From assembly GCF_007830515.1 (NCBI RefSeq), contig NZ_VLKT01000001.1, positions 186,001 through 250,000 on the forward strand: DNA of 64,000 nt, given 5' to 3'. This DNA is from Mesorhizobium tianshanense (lineage in GTDB: Bacteria > Pseudomonadota > Alphaproteobacteria > Rhizobiales > Rhizobiaceae). The notes under the pieces are model-generated. The model saw only the letters and a program-made list of their open reading frames with translations, did no database searches and was not told the origin of the DNA. Below, piece by piece: positions 25,160-34,548 of this stretch; positions within the stretch are counted from its first letter, which is position 1, and each line of letters opens with the position of its first letter. Made by a program: the position numbers and the translations under genes.

Positions 25160-25529
25160 CTTCGTTTGGTGCCGGCTGCTTTCGTTGGGTCAACTCTGCG
25201 GTTGGCCTGTATCCAGAGCATGCCGCTAGGGCCCGCGCTTTGTTGCAGATTGGTTTCGAAGCAAGTCAAATTCTTTCATATGGAGGAAGATCGCACTTTC
25301 GTTTGGACATGGCTTGGGACTTCCGCCGGCCCTGTTCTGTGGGTTGACGGCGTCATTTCTTGGTCTTGCCCCGAGGTTCTGCGCGGGGACGGCTTCCCCG
25401 GTTGTTAACCGGAGGAAACGTGTTCGAAACGAAAGCGCGCTCTCTGCGAAATACATTCGAAACATAACGCAACGATAAGCCGGTCATCGCATTGGAGCCG
25501 GCCATATCCGGCAGACAGGGGGGATAACA
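25160..25529. other. Spacer upstream of the L,D-transpeptidase gene
   Basis: About 370 bp. Frames on both strands are open by chance and lack protein-like character. The last 30 bp carry the strong GACAGGGGGG ribosome binding site of the L,D-transpeptidase. No terminator or clear operator is seen. Confidence 0.5.
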
Positions 25530-25991
25530 ATGTACACTGCCATTTCCACCAAGCTCATCAACATCGCTGCCGCCGCCCTCACGGGTGCGGTTGTTCTGTT
25601 CGGCCTCGGCAATGGTGGCGCTCATGCCGGCAATCAGATCGTGGCGCGGGTTTCGCTCTCGCAGCAGACCATGGAAGTCCTGGTCGACGGGCGACCGACC
25701 TTCGCGTGGAAGGTCTCGACCGGCGACAAGGCGCATGTCACGCCGACCGGCTCGTTCAAGCCGACCCGCATGCACCAGATGTGGTATTCGAGGAAATACG
25801 ACAATGCGCCGATGCCGCATTCGGTCTTCTTCAAGGGTGGTTACGCCGTGCATGCGACCAATTTCGTCAAGCGTCTCGGCCAACCGGCCTCGCATGGCTG
25901 CGTGCGACTGCATCCGGACAATGCCGCCGATTTCTACCAGCTTGTCGAGGTTTTCGGCCCGGCCAACACCCGGATCGTCATCGTCAAGTAG
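25530..25991 (+). CDS. YkuD-family L,D-transpeptidase
   Basis: A 153-residue periplasmic enzyme with a signal peptide of about 33 residues (ending AHA-G) and a single YkuD domain. The catalytic motif is His108 and S121-H-G-C124-V-R, with Cys124 as nucleophile. It would cross-link meso-diaminopimelate residues in peptidoglycan or attach a protein to it. It is short, without LysM or other binding modules, as is common in the many rhizobial paralogues. It is a single gene followed by a strong bidirectional terminator. Confidence 0.9.
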   Translation: MYTAISTKLINIAAAALTGAVVLFGLGNGGAHAGNQIVARVSLSQQTMEVLVDGRPTFAWKVSTGDKAHVTPTGSFKPTRMHQMWYSRKYDNAPMPHSVFFKGGYAVHATNFVKRLGQPASHGCVRLHPDNAADFYQLVEVFGPANTRIVIVK

Positions 25992-26059
25992 ATAACCAAA
26001 GACGATCCGCCTGCCGAATATAAATACATTCCGGGTCGGACATCACTGCCCAAGAAAAA

Positions 26060-26082
26060 GGCCGGAATTTCCGGCCTTTTTT
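26060..26082. terminator. Bidirectional rho-independent terminator
   Basis: GGCCGGA-ATT-TCCGGCC is a perfect 7-bp stem flanked by AAGAAAAA on the left and TTTTTT on the right. It sits between the convergent L,D-transpeptidase and RND pump genes. Confidence 0.88.
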
Positions 26083-26087
26083 GTCAA

Positions 26088-29000
26088 TCAATCAATCGGC
26101 ACCGGCATCAGCTTCGGGTCCGGTTTCTCGGCGTGATGCGGCAGGTCCTTGCTGGCGATGAAGGTGTAGAACATCGGCACCACGAACAGGGTGAACACGG
26201 TTCCCACCAGAATGCCGGTGAAGATCACCAGGCCCATCGAATAGCGCGCTGCGGCACCCGCGCCGCTGGAGATGATCAGCGGTACCACGCCGAGCGCCAT
26301 CGCCGCCGTCGTCATCAGGATCGGCCGCAGCCGCACCTTGGCCGACGCGATGATCGCATCGCGCCGGCGCATGCCGTGGAGCTCGCGCTGCTGGTTGGCG
26401 AACTCGACCAGCAGGATGCCGTGCTTGGTGATCAGTCCGATCAGCGTGATCAGGCCGACCTGCGTGTAGATATTGAGCGTTCCCAGCCCCAGATTGAGAG
26501 GTACGATCGCACCGAAGATCGACAGCGGCACCGACATCATGATGATAAAGGGATCGCGGAAGCTTTCGAACTGCGCCGCCAGCACCAGGTAGATGACGAG
26601 GACGGCGGCGGCGAAGGCGATGAGGATCGTGTTGCCCTGTTCCTTCTCCTGCCGCGACTGGCCGGTATAGTCGATGAAGAACGTCTCGGGCAGACTTTCC
26701 CTGGCGAGGTCCTCGATGGTCTTCAGCCCTTCGCCGGTGGTGACGGTGGGCAATGGCAGAGCGGAAATCGTGGCTGAGTTCAACTGGTTGAACTGCTCGA
26801 TCGCGGCCGGCGATGCGTTGGTCGAGATCGTCACCACCGCCGAGAGCGGCACCATCTCGCCCGACGCGCTGCGCACGAAATATTCGGCCAGCTTTTCGGG
26901 ATTGTCGCGGAATTGCTGCGGCACCTGCGGGATAATGTCGTAGCTGTTGGATTCGCGATCGAATTGCGCCACTTTGTTGCCGCCGACCAAGAGGGTCAGC
27001 GTCCGGCCGATGTCGGCGATCGGCAGGTTGAGCGCCGCGGCGCGGTCGCGGTCGATCGTCACCGTCACCTGTGGCGCGTCGAAGGTCATCGAATTCTGCA
27101 CCACAATGAAGCGGCCGGAGGCCTGCGCCTTGTTCTTGATCTCCTCGGCCGCCTCGTACACCTGGGAGGCGTCGCCGGTAGAGCGAACGACCATCGTGAT
27201 CGGCAGGCCGCCGCCGGAGCCGGGCAGCGTCGGCGGTGCGAAGACGAAAGCTTCGACGCCCGCCACCTTGCTGAGGCGACCCGTGATGTCCTCCTGGATT
27301 TCCTTCGAGCTGCGCGTACGCTCGGCCCAGTCCTTGAAGGCAAAGCCGACGAAAGCGCTGTTCGTCTGGCCGCCGCCGAAGGCGACCGCCGAGAACTGCG
27401 CCCGCGTCTCAGGCAGGTCCTTGACCAGGCCGAGTATCTGATTGACGTAGCTCTCGGTATAGTCCGACGTCGCGTAGCGGGGCGCGGTCACCAGCGAAAG
27501 CAGGAAGCCCTGGTCTTCTTCCGGCGCCAGTTCGCTCGAGGTCTTGGTGAACATGAAGCCGGTTGTGGCGACCAATGCGATGACGATCATCAGCGTAACC
27601 GGGCGATATTTCAGCGAGCCGGTGACCAGCCGTTCATAGACGTTTTCGACGCGCCCGAACGTATTGTCGACAATGCGCTGGAAACGGCTATGCGAACCGG
27701 CCTTCAGGATGCGCGCCGACATCATCGGCGTGATGGTGAGGGCGACGACACCCGAAAGCACCACCGAGCCGGCAAGCGTCATCGCGAATTCGCGAAACAG
27801 TGCGCCGGTCAGGCCGCCGGTGAAGGCCAGCGGCGCGAACACGGCGGCCAGCGTTATCGTCATGGCGACGACGGCGGACGAGATCTCCCGCATGCCGTTG
27901 AAGGCCGCCTGCATTGGCGACATGTTTTCTTCTTCCATGTGGCGGTGAATGTTTTCCACTACCACGATGGCGTCGTCGACGACGAGGCCGATCGCCAGCA
28001 CCATGGCCAGCAACGACAAAAGGTTGATCGAATAGCCCACCGAAAACAGCAGGAAGCAGACGCCGATCAGCGACAGCGGAATGGTCACGATCGGCATCAG
28101 CACCGAGCGGAACGAGCCGAGAAAGAGCAGAATCACGACGATGACGATGGCGACAGCCTCGCCGATGGTCTTGAACACCTCCTCGATCGACGCGCTGATC
28201 TGCTCTGTCGAATCGTAGACGATCTCGATCGTCATACCGAGCGGCAGCGTCTCCTGGATCGTCGGCACAATTTCGTGGATCGCCTCCGCTGTCGACAGCG
28301 GATTGGCGGCCGGCGTCGGGAAGATGGCGAGGAAGATGCCGGGCTTGCCGTTGAAGCTGACCCTGGTGTCGGTGTTCGCCGCGGCGAGCTCGACGCGCGC
28401 CACGTCGCGCAGTCTCACCACGTTGCCGTCTTGCGAACGGAGCGGAAGGGCGGCAAAAGCCTCCGGCGTCTGCAGCGTCGAGCGGACGGTGATCGAGGAA
28501 ACCACATACTCGTTTTCGGTATTGCCGGGCGCGGAGAGGAAATTCGAATTGTTGATGGCGGTCAGCACTTCCGCCGCCGTCACGCCGCGCGCCGCCAGTT
28601 TGATCGGGTCGATCCAGACGCGCATCGAATATTCGGCGGCCCCGAAGATCTGCACGTCGGCGACACCCTCGACCGTCGACATGCGCGGCCGCACGACGCG
28701 CTCAATATATTCAGTGAGCTGCTCCGGCGTCATGTTCGGATTCTGCATCGAGATGTACATCATCGCGAACTGCTCGCCGGTGCCCTTGACGATCACCGGG
28801 TCTTCGGCCTCGTCCGGCAGATCGCCGCGTACGCCTTGTACCTTCGACAGGACCTCGTTCAGTGCGACGTCCGGGTCGGAGCCGAGTTTCATCTGCACCG
28901 TGACGGTGCTGGAGGACGGCCGGCTTGCCGACGTGACATAATCGATGTTTTCGGTCGAAGCGACGGCACGGGCGATCGGCGCGGAAATGAACCCTTGGAT

Positions 29001-29174
29001 CAGGTCGGCGCTGGCGCCGGGATAGGCGGTGGTGATCGTGATGGCCGTTTCTTCAACCTCCGGATACTGCCGGATCGAAAGGTTGAAGATGCCCTGGAAA
29101 CCCAGAAGCAGGATCATCAAGGCGAGCACGGTCGAAAGGACCGGGCGGCGGATGAAGATGTCGGAAAAGCTCAT
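26088..29174 (-). CDS. RND (HAE1-family) multidrug efflux pump, inner-membrane subunit
   Basis: A full-length 1028-residue pump. It starts MSFSDIFIRRPVLSTVLALMILLLG, typical of MexF/AcrB relatives, with two large periplasmic loops and twelve membrane segments. The TM4 proton-relay aspartates are in AIGLVVDDAIVVVENIHRH. It uses proton import to export hydrophobic compounds. The start codon overlaps the adaptor's stop (ATGA), so the pair is translationally coupled. No outer-membrane TolC partner is encoded nearby. The probable regulator is the divergent TetR protein at 30574. Confidence 0.93.
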   Translation of the reverse strand: MSFSDIFIRRPVLSTVLALMILLLGFQGIFNLSIRQYPEVEETAITITTAYPGASADLIQGFISAPIARAVASTENIDYVTSASRPSSSTVTVQMKLGSDPDVALNEVLSKVQGVRGDLPDEAEDPVIVKGTGEQFAMMYISMQNPNMTPEQLTEYIERVVRPRMSTVEGVADVQIFGAAEYSMRVWIDPIKLAARGVTAAEVLTAINNSNFLSAPGNTENEYVVSSITVRSTLQTPEAFAALPLRSQDGNVVRLRDVARVELAAANTDTRVSFNGKPGIFLAIFPTPAANPLSTAEAIHEIVPTIQETLPLGMTIEIVYDSTEQISASIEEVFKTIGEAVAIVIVVILLFLGSFRSVLMPIVTIPLSLIGVCFLLFSVGYSINLLSLLAMVLAIGLVVDDAIVVVENIHRHMEEENMSPMQAAFNGMREISSAVVAMTITLAAVFAPLAFTGGLTGALFREFAMTLAGSVVLSGVVALTITPMMSARILKAGSHSRFQRIVDNTFGRVENVYERLVTGSLKYRPVTLMIVIALVATTGFMFTKTSSELAPEEDQGFLLSLVTAPRYATSDYTESYVNQILGLVKDLPETRAQFSAVAFGGGQTNSAFVGFAFKDWAERTRSSKEIQEDITGRLSKVAGVEAFVFAPPTLPGSGGGLPITMVVRSTGDASQVYEAAEEIKNKAQASGRFIVVQNSMTFDAPQVTVTIDRDRAAALNLPIADIGRTLTLLVGGNKVAQFDRESNSYDIIPQVPQQFRDNPEKLAEYFVRSASGEMVPLSAVVTISTNASPAAIEQFNQLNSATISALPLPTVTTGEGLKTIEDLARESLPETFFIDYTGQSRQEKEQGNTILIAFAAAVLVIYLVLAAQFESFRDPFIIMMSVPLSIFGAIVPLNLGLGTLNIYTQVGLITLIGLITKHGILLVEFANQQRELHGMRRRDAIIASAKVRLRPILMTTAAMALGVVPLIISSGAGAAARYSMGLVIFTGILVGTVFTLFVVPMFYTFIASKDLPHHAEKPDPKLMPVPID

Positions 29175-30424
29175 TGCTGGGCCGCCTGCTGGTTCGCCGG
29201 CTTGGTCGGGTCGATCGTGTTGTCGACGGCGACGGACATGCCGTTGGAGAGCCGGTTCTGACCGGCGGTAACGACTTCGTCGCCGGGCGCGATGCCTTCC
29301 AGAATCTCAACCAGGCCGGCATTGCGGCGGCCGGGCCTGACGAACACCTGGGCGAGCACGAGCTGCGGCTTCTGTTCTTCCGCTGTCGGTGCTGCCGCCG
29401 GCTTTTCCTCGGGTTTTGCCGCGGGCGCTTCCGCTGCGGGCTTCGCTGCATCCGTGGCCGGCTTTTCTTCCGGCTTTGCAGCAGCAGGGGTCGCGCCATT
29501 GGCCGCGGCAGGCTTCGCCGGACGCACAACAAAGACGAAATCACCGTATAGGCTGGAGGTCAGCGCGGTCTGCGGCACCGTCAGTACGTCGTTTTCCTCG
29601 GGCAATTCGACGCGCACCTGCACGAACTGGCCAGGGGTCAGCTTGCCTTCGGGATTGGCGACCTCGGCCCTGATCGTCACCAGCCGGCTGGTCGGGTCGA
29701 TCTTGGGGTCGATACCGCGGATGGTGCCGGCGAACGGCATCTCGCCGTCGCCGATGCCCAGCCGCACCGTCTGGTCGATCTTCAGCAGCGGAAGCTGCTG
29801 TTCGGGGATCGAGAAATCGACCCGCATCGTCTCCAGGTCTTGCAGGGTTACCACGGAAGTGCCGGGTGTGAGATACTGGCCGAGATCGATCCTGGGAATG
29901 CCCACTGTGCCGCCGAAGGGCGCCGTCAGCTGCTTCTGATCGAGCACCGCTTGCAATTTTGTCACCTGCGAGGCGGAGGCCGTGGCCGTCGCCCGCGCCG
30001 TGTCGAGCGTCACATCCGAGCCGACGCCGCGTCGCTGCAGTTCGATGGCGCGCGCCTGCGCCGTCTGGTCGAGCGCGGCTTGCGCCCTCGCCGCCTCGAG
30101 ATCGGCGCGTTCGACGGCATCGTCGAGCTGAAGGAGAACCGCGTCGCCTTCAACCTTCTGATTGGCATGAAACAGGATGTCCTTGACGATGCCGGCGGTT
30201 TCGACTGTCAGATCGACGCCGCGGACCGCGCTGACCGTGCCGATCGCCTCGACGCCCGGCGTCCAGTCCGTCGGCTTGACGATTGTCGTCGACACGGTCG
30301 CGGCCGGCGGCTTCATCGTAGCGAAGAATTGCTGGATCGCATTGTCGCGGAACAGATTGAAACCGACGATGCCGCCGCACACTAGTACGAGCAGAATGAA
30401 GGCGATGATGAAGCGCTTGATCAC
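29171..30424 (-). CDS. RND periplasmic adaptor (membrane fusion protein) with low-complexity insert
   Basis: The protein has about 417 residues. An N-terminal membrane anchor (IIAFILLVLVCGGIVGF) is followed by the lipoyl/hairpin core (SAVRGVDLTVETAGIVKDILF ... LTAPFGGTVGIPRIDLGQYL) and the beta-barrel domain. About residues 304-356 are an Ala/Pro/Lys/Glu-rich stretch with repeated KPEEKPA inserted in the membrane-proximal domain, which is not usual for the family. The frame opens with a TTG at 30430, but the GTG at 30424 sits 7 bp after GAGGGG and is the better start. Confidence 0.88.
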   Translation of the reverse strand: MIKRFIIAFILLVLVCGGIVGFNLFRDNAIQQFFATMKPPAATVSTTIVKPTDWTPGVEAIGTVSAVRGVDLTVETAGIVKDILFHANQKVEGDAVLLQLDDAVERADLEAARAQAALDQTAQARAIELQRRGVGSDVTLDTARATATASASQVTKLQAVLDQKQLTAPFGGTVGIPRIDLGQYLTPGTSVVTLQDLETMRVDFSIPEQQLPLLKIDQTVRLGIGDGEMPFAGTIRGIDPKIDPTSRLVTIRAEVANPEGKLTPGQFVQVRVELPEENDVLTVPQTALTSSLYGDFVFVVRPAKPAAANGATPAAAKPEEKPATDAAKPAAEAPAAKPEEKPAAAPTAEEQKPQLVLAQVFVRPGRRNAGLVEILEGIAPGDEVVTAGQNRLSNGMSVAVDNTIDPTKPANQQAAQQ

Positions 30425-30519
30425 AAACAATCCCCTCGGCCGGCGACCGGTGTAACGGTCGGGTATCGGAACACATATCCATGCTGGGTTCCGATTTCAA
30501 ATGACGGCGGTCTTACTGT

Positions 30520-30533
30520 ACCGTCTGGACGGT
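30520..30533. promoter_or_regulatory. Probable TetR operator (ACCGTCTGGACGGT)
   Basis: A perfect 6+6 palindrome with a 2-bp centre, between the divergent RND operon and the TetR gene. It is about 40 bp before the TetR start and about 95 bp before the adaptor start. A dimeric repressor bound here could control both directions. Confidence 0.65.
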
Positions 30534-30573
30534 CTTGTCAATTGGGCCTAGGCTAATGTATTGGGAGGGATTG

Positions 30574-31110
30574 ATGAAAGTTCGCAGAGCAAATTCGCGC
30601 GACAGGATACTCGCGGCCGCCGCCGACGTGGCACGCGAGACAGGGCCCGGCAGCCTGTCGCTGGACGCCGTCGCCAGCCGTGCTGGCGTGTCTAAAGGCG
30701 GCTTGTTGTACAATTTTCCGACCAAGGCGAAACTGATGCAGGCGTTGGTGGAGGACTACTTGCGCGAGTTCGAGCGGGCGCTGGAGTCCGCCCGCACGAG
30801 CGGCGCCAGCGACGAAAGCCCGCTTGCGGCCTATATCAGGCTTTCGGCCGAACGTGCCGAGGAATCGAAACCGTCGGCTTCCTGGATATTTTCGGCGATC
30901 GCCGAGGATCCCGATTTCCTGACACCGATAAAATCGTTCAGGCGGCAGGTTTTCGAGCGGCTCAAGGAAGAGACGCCGGACCTCAAGGCGCTGCTGGTCT
31001 GCTATCTCGCCATCGAAGGGCTTCGCAGTATGAACCTCTTCGACTCAGACGTCCTTTCACAGGACGAGCGTCGGTTGCTGGTATCCTCTTTGCTGGAGAT
31101 TGCGGGATAG
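30574..31110 (+). CDS. TetR-family repressor, probable regulator of the RND pump
   Basis: The 178-residue protein has the helix-turn-helix at about residues 8-55 (RDRILAAAADVARETG, LDAVASRAGVSKGGLLYNFPTKAKLM). The GGLLYNFPTKxxL form is shared with regulators of the DhaS/TetR_C type. The C-terminal ligand domain is short. The ATG at 30574 follows GGGAGGGA, which decides the start over two upstream ATGs. The gene is divergent from the efflux operon, with a palindromic site between. Confidence 0.85.
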   Translation: MKVRRANSRDRILAAAADVARETGPGSLSLDAVASRAGVSKGGLLYNFPTKAKLMQALVEDYLREFERALESARTSGASDESPLAAYIRLSAERAEESKPSASWIFSAIAEDPDFLTPIKSFRRQVFERLKEETPDLKALLVCYLAIEGLRSMNLFDSDVLSQDERRLLVSSLLEIAG

Positions 31111-31343
31111 ATTGCCGGGAGCCATTGGGCCGGCGCGCTTCAGGCCGGCCATGGTGCGCGCCTTCGTTGACCTGCTGGTGGCGGCGGCTGAACGAAAGCG
31201 CGCGTAGCTCCATCCCGGGTTGATTGCCATGACTGGCCGGCCAAGTGGTTGAGCCGGTTGCCCAAGGCGCCGCTCAGGAAACTTTTGTCCGGCTGGCGCT
31301 TTTGGATGTATACTGGGAATCTGTATGGCCAGGAGGGTTGCCG

Positions 31344-31613
31344 ATGACGAGAAAAAGCTTTGCGATCCGCGCCCTTGTTTTCGGGGTGGTCTGGAGCATA
31401 TCCGCCTCGGCTTTCGCTGGAAGTCGCGACCACAAGGCCCAATCCGAACGCTACGTTCCCGCAGATGGCGATATCATCGACATCCTGTTCGGCGGACCGC
31501 GCTACTATGACCAGCAATTAGTCACTACGGCCGCGGGAGCCTGCTCCTACCACAGGGTCGGGCCTGACGCGAATGCGTTGAACAAGATCAACGATCATCA
31601 CTGCGGGAAGTAG
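31344..31613 (+). CDS. Small secreted protein of unknown function
   Basis: The protein has 89 residues. The N-terminal 25 form a Sec signal peptide (KSFAIRALVFGVVWSISASAFA-GS). The mature part of about 64 residues has two cysteines (AGACSYHRVG and HHCGK-end) that could form a disulfide. The ribosome binding site AGGAGGG precedes the ATG at 31344. No family is recognised. It is convergent with the sugar oxidoreductase gene. Confidence 0.7.
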   Translation: MTRKSFAIRALVFGVVWSISASAFAGSRDHKAQSERYVPADGDIIDILFGGPRYYDQQLVTTAAGACSYHRVGPDANALNKINDHHCGK

Positions 31614-31622
31614 GGAGTGGCC

Positions 31623-32708
31623 TCAGCGGCCGCCGGTCTCCTTCATGCGCTCGATGATCTCGGCCATCAGGGCGAGGTCGCGGCGAGAGTCCGCGAGGTC
31701 CGTCAGCGGCTTCGTGCCCTCGGTCACGTGGCGGTGGAAGGTTTCGAGCTCATTGGAGAAGGCATCGCCATAAAGCGGCCCGAAGGCTTTGGTCACCGGG
31801 CCGAACGGTCCGGCTTCCGTCACTTCGAGCCGCGTCGGCAGGCTGCGGATATAGGGCGTGTCATAGATGATGCGTACCCGCTTCTTGTTCGAGCGCACCT
31901 CGATCATGGCGTCGAATAGGCCCAGATCGTCGACGACCGCGTCGTACAGACAAGCAAAGTGGCCATAGTCGAAGGTCACTGAGGTGTTGGCGCCGCCATT
32001 GGTGCGGTGCGCCGCCAGCACGCGGACCGGCTCGCCGATGAGCCCGCGCATCGCCGAAATATGGTGCGAGGAGAGCGCGGTCAGGCCGCGATAAGCGCGA
32101 ACCAGATCGGCGGGCGCATCGCTGCCCACCACTTCGCGGATCAGTGCTTCGCGCTCCTTTGCGCCCCGCGCCAGCAGGGCCGGATCGATGTCGGTGGGAT
32201 AGAGAATGTTCTGGCTTTTCTTCAGAAAATGACGGCCTTCCGAGATCAGGTCGAAGATACGGACATGGGTGATGTTGGCAGAGTCGGGCAGTTCCTCTCG
32301 CGCTGCCTGATAGGCTGGAGCGTAGCGGCGCATGTAGCCGATGAAGATCGTCTTGGCGTAGTTCGGCGTCAGCGCCAGAAGCTCGTCGATCTCGCGCACC
32401 GTCAGGCAGGCAGGCTTTTCCAGGAGAATGTGCTTGTTCGCCTGGATGGCGGCACGCACGAAGCGGCTGTGGGTCTCGTCGGATGAGAGGATGAAAACCG
32501 CGTCGATATCCGGCGAACTGATCAGCGCTTCTGCGGAATCGAAGGTTGCCGCGGTTGGATATTCGGAGCGGCACAGCGCCACGAGGCTTGGCGAAACATC
32601 ATAGACGCCAGCGATTAGCCAGCGGTCCCGCTGATTGCTCAGCACCGGCAGATGGATCGACTGCGCAACCTCTCCAAGCCCTACAAGCCCGACACGGATC
32701 ACCGCCAC
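31623..32708 (-). CDS. Gfo/Idh/MocA-family NAD(P)-dependent oxidoreductase
   Basis: A 361-residue protein. The N-terminal Rossmann fold begins VIRVGLVGLGEVAQSIHLP, and the family motif EKP is in HILLEKPACL near residue 100. The C-terminal alpha/beta substrate domain includes LSSHHISAMRGLIG, the usual His region. It would oxidise a sugar or cyclitol hydroxyl. The start is GTG. It lies 77 bp downstream of the FrcA-like ATPase, as the last gene of that importer operon, so it probably acts on the imported compound. Confidence 0.85.
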   Translation of the reverse strand: MAVIRVGLVGLGEVAQSIHLPVLSNQRDRWLIAGVYDVSPSLVALCRSEYPTAATFDSAEALISSPDIDAVFILSSDETHSRFVRAAIQANKHILLEKPACLTVREIDELLALTPNYAKTIFIGYMRRYAPAYQAAREELPDSANITHVRIFDLISEGRHFLKKSQNILYPTDIDPALLARGAKEREALIREVVGSDAPADLVRAYRGLTALSSHHISAMRGLIGEPVRVLAAHRTNGGANTSVTFDYGHFACLYDAVVDDLGLFDAMIEVRSNKKRVRIIYDTPYIRSLPTRLEVTEAGPFGPVTKAFGPLYGDAFSNELETFHRHVTEGTKPLTDLADSRRDLALMAEIIERMKETGGR

Positions 32709-32785
32709 GGCACACTCCCTTGCAAACCAATTGCTTCAGCCAACAGCTCGTTTCAACGACAGGTGCGGCTCGACCCGGCCGTTCG

Positions 32786-33550
32786 TCATGCCGCACCAGT
32801 GACGAGCGCGACGAGTTCGTTGCCGGTGGTCTGCGACGAACGCACTGTCGCCACCATCCGTCCCGCCCGCATCACCCAGATCTGGTCGGACAGCCGCCGC
32901 ACCTGATCGAAATTGTGACTGACCAGGATGACGCTCACCTCCTGCTCGCGCAGGCGCCGGATCAGGGCTTCGACATTGGCCGTTTCCTGCACGCCGAGCG
33001 CTGCCGTCGGTTCATCCATCACCACCAACTTGGCGCCGGAGCCAGCGGCGCGGCAGATCGAGATCGCCTGCCGCTGCCCGCCAGAAAGGCGCCGCACGCG
33101 CTGGTTGACCGAAGGCATGTTGATCGACAGGCGTGACAGCATGGCGCGAGCCCGCTGCTTCATGGCGGCCCGGTCGAGCAAGGCAAAGGGGCCGATCCGG
33201 CGCACGATCTCGCGGTTGAGGAACAGGTTCTGCGCCACGGTCAGTTCGTCGATCAGCGCCAGGTTCTGGTGCACCGTCTCGATGCCGGCCTTGCGCGCCT
33301 CGTCGGGGTTGGCGAAGGGGTGTGGCCGGCCGTCGAAGAAGATCCTTCCCGCATCCGGCACATGCACGCCGACCAGACAGCGGATCAGCGTCGACTTGCC
33401 GGCGCCATTGTCGCCGATCACCGCGGTAACCTCGCCGCGGCGGGCCTGGAAGGCGACATCGGTGAAGGCCCGGATGCCGCCGAAATGCTTGCTCAGCCCG
33501 TCGCAGGCGAGGATCGCCTCGGACGGCGGGATGCGATCGACGGCGCTCAT
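32786..33550 (-). CDS. Single-domain sugar ABC ATPase (FrcA type)
   Basis: The protein has 254 residues with one ATPase domain only: Walker A GDNGAGKST, signature LSGGQRQAI, Walker B LVVMDEPTAALG. The family norm for CUT2 sugar importers (RbsA, XylG) is a double domain of about 500 residues; rhizobial FrcA-type members are single, as here. The start overlaps the permease stop (ATGA). Confidence 0.87.
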   Translation of the reverse strand: MSAVDRIPPSEAILACDGLSKHFGGIRAFTDVAFQARRGEVTAVIGDNGAGKSTLIRCLVGVHVPDAGRIFFDGRPHPFANPDEARKAGIETVHQNLALIDELTVAQNLFLNREIVRRIGPFALLDRAAMKQRARAMLSRLSINMPSVNQRVRRLSGGQRQAISICRAAGSGAKLVVMDEPTAALGVQETANVEALIRRLREQEVSVILVSHNFDQVRRLSDQIWVMRAGRMVATVRSSQTTGNELVALVTGAA

Positions 33551-34548
33551 TTCTGATACCGCATGATCAGCGCCGCCAGCACCACGATGGCGCCCACGGC
33601 GAGCGGTTGGTAGAAGGCCGAAACGCTGAGCAGCGTCAGCCCGTTGACGAGAGCGGTGAGCATCAGCGCCCCGATCGCTGGGCCGAGAATGCTGGCGCGT
33701 CCGCCGAACAGGCTGACGCCTCCCAGGACCACTGCCGCCACCGAATTCAGCAGCAGGCTGGTGTTAATCTGCGGTTCGGCCGAGCCGATGCGCGCCACCA
33801 GAAGCAGCGAGGCGATGCCGGCGCAGAAGCCTGAAATCGTATAGGCGGCGATCTTGACCCGGTTGGTGCGAATGCCGAGCGCGCCGGCGCTTTCGACCTG
33901 GCCGCCAGTGGCCAGCAGATGCACCCCGAAGCGGGTGTGGTAGAGCGCGATATGCGCGACGATGACGGCCGCGATCGCCACCCAGACGGGATAGCCGAAC
34001 GGCCCAAAGGAGCCCGAGGCCAGCCGCAGCAGGAAGGTCGAGCCGACCATCGTCGGCTCGCCGCCCGACAGGATCAAGCCAAGCCCGGTGATGCCCGAAA
34101 GCGTGCCGAGAGTCACCACGAAGTCTGGAATTTTCCCGGCGGTTATGAGGACACCGTTGAGGAAACCTACGGCGCTGGTGGCGGCGACGGCGAGCACGCA
34201 TGCGAGGAAAATACCGTAGCCGGCGGCGTTGACGAGGCCGAGGATGATGGCGCCAAGCATGACCGCGGCAGCCAAGGAGAGGTCGATGCCGGCGGTAGCC
34301 ACGACGAAGGTCTGGCCGATCGACAGCACGACCAGGATCGTTGCCGCCAGGAGCAGGGCCTGCAGATTGGCGATACTGAGGAAGATGGGTTGGCTGATGC
34401 CGAACACGATGACGAGGCCGACAAGGCCGACGACCGATGCCCAGTCGGCCCAGAAGGAAGGATCCAGGAGGAGAGCCGACAGGGAGGGGCGGCTCTCCTC
34501 CGCCGCGCCCGCGGTATGCACGGGCGCGTTTTGTTCAGGAGTGCTCAC
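33547..34548 (-). CDS. CUT2-type sugar ABC permease (RbsC/FrcC family)
   Basis: A 333-residue, strongly hydrophobic membrane protein with about ten segments and the family motif GIDLSLAAAVMLGAI. The frame runs open far upstream to 35274, but the GTG at 34548 overlaps the stop of the binding-protein gene as GTGA, so the two are translationally coupled and the longer frame is an artefact. Confidence 0.87.
   Translation of the reverse strand: MSTPEQNAPVHTAGAAEESRPSLSALLLDPSFWADWASVVGLVGLVIVFGISQPIFLSIANLQALLLAATILVVLSIGQTFVVATAGIDLSLAAAVMLGAIILGLVNAAGYGIFLACVLAVAATSAVGFLNGVLITAGKIPDFVVTLGTLSGITGLGLILSGGEPTMVGSTFLLRLASGSFGPFGYPVWVAIAAVIVAHIALYHTRFGVHLLATGGQVESAGALGIRTNRVKIAAYTISGFCAGIASLLLVARIGSAEPQINTSLLLNSVAAVVLGGVSLFGGRASILGPAIGALMLTALVNGLTLLSVSAFYQPLAVGAIVVLAALIMRYQK

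Noticed and set aside
26913..29261. 782-codon open frame on the plus strand opposite the RND pump
   Set aside because: It is a codon-bias shadow of the pump gene in GC-rich DNA. Its sequence is His/Arg/Asp-rich and shows no domain.
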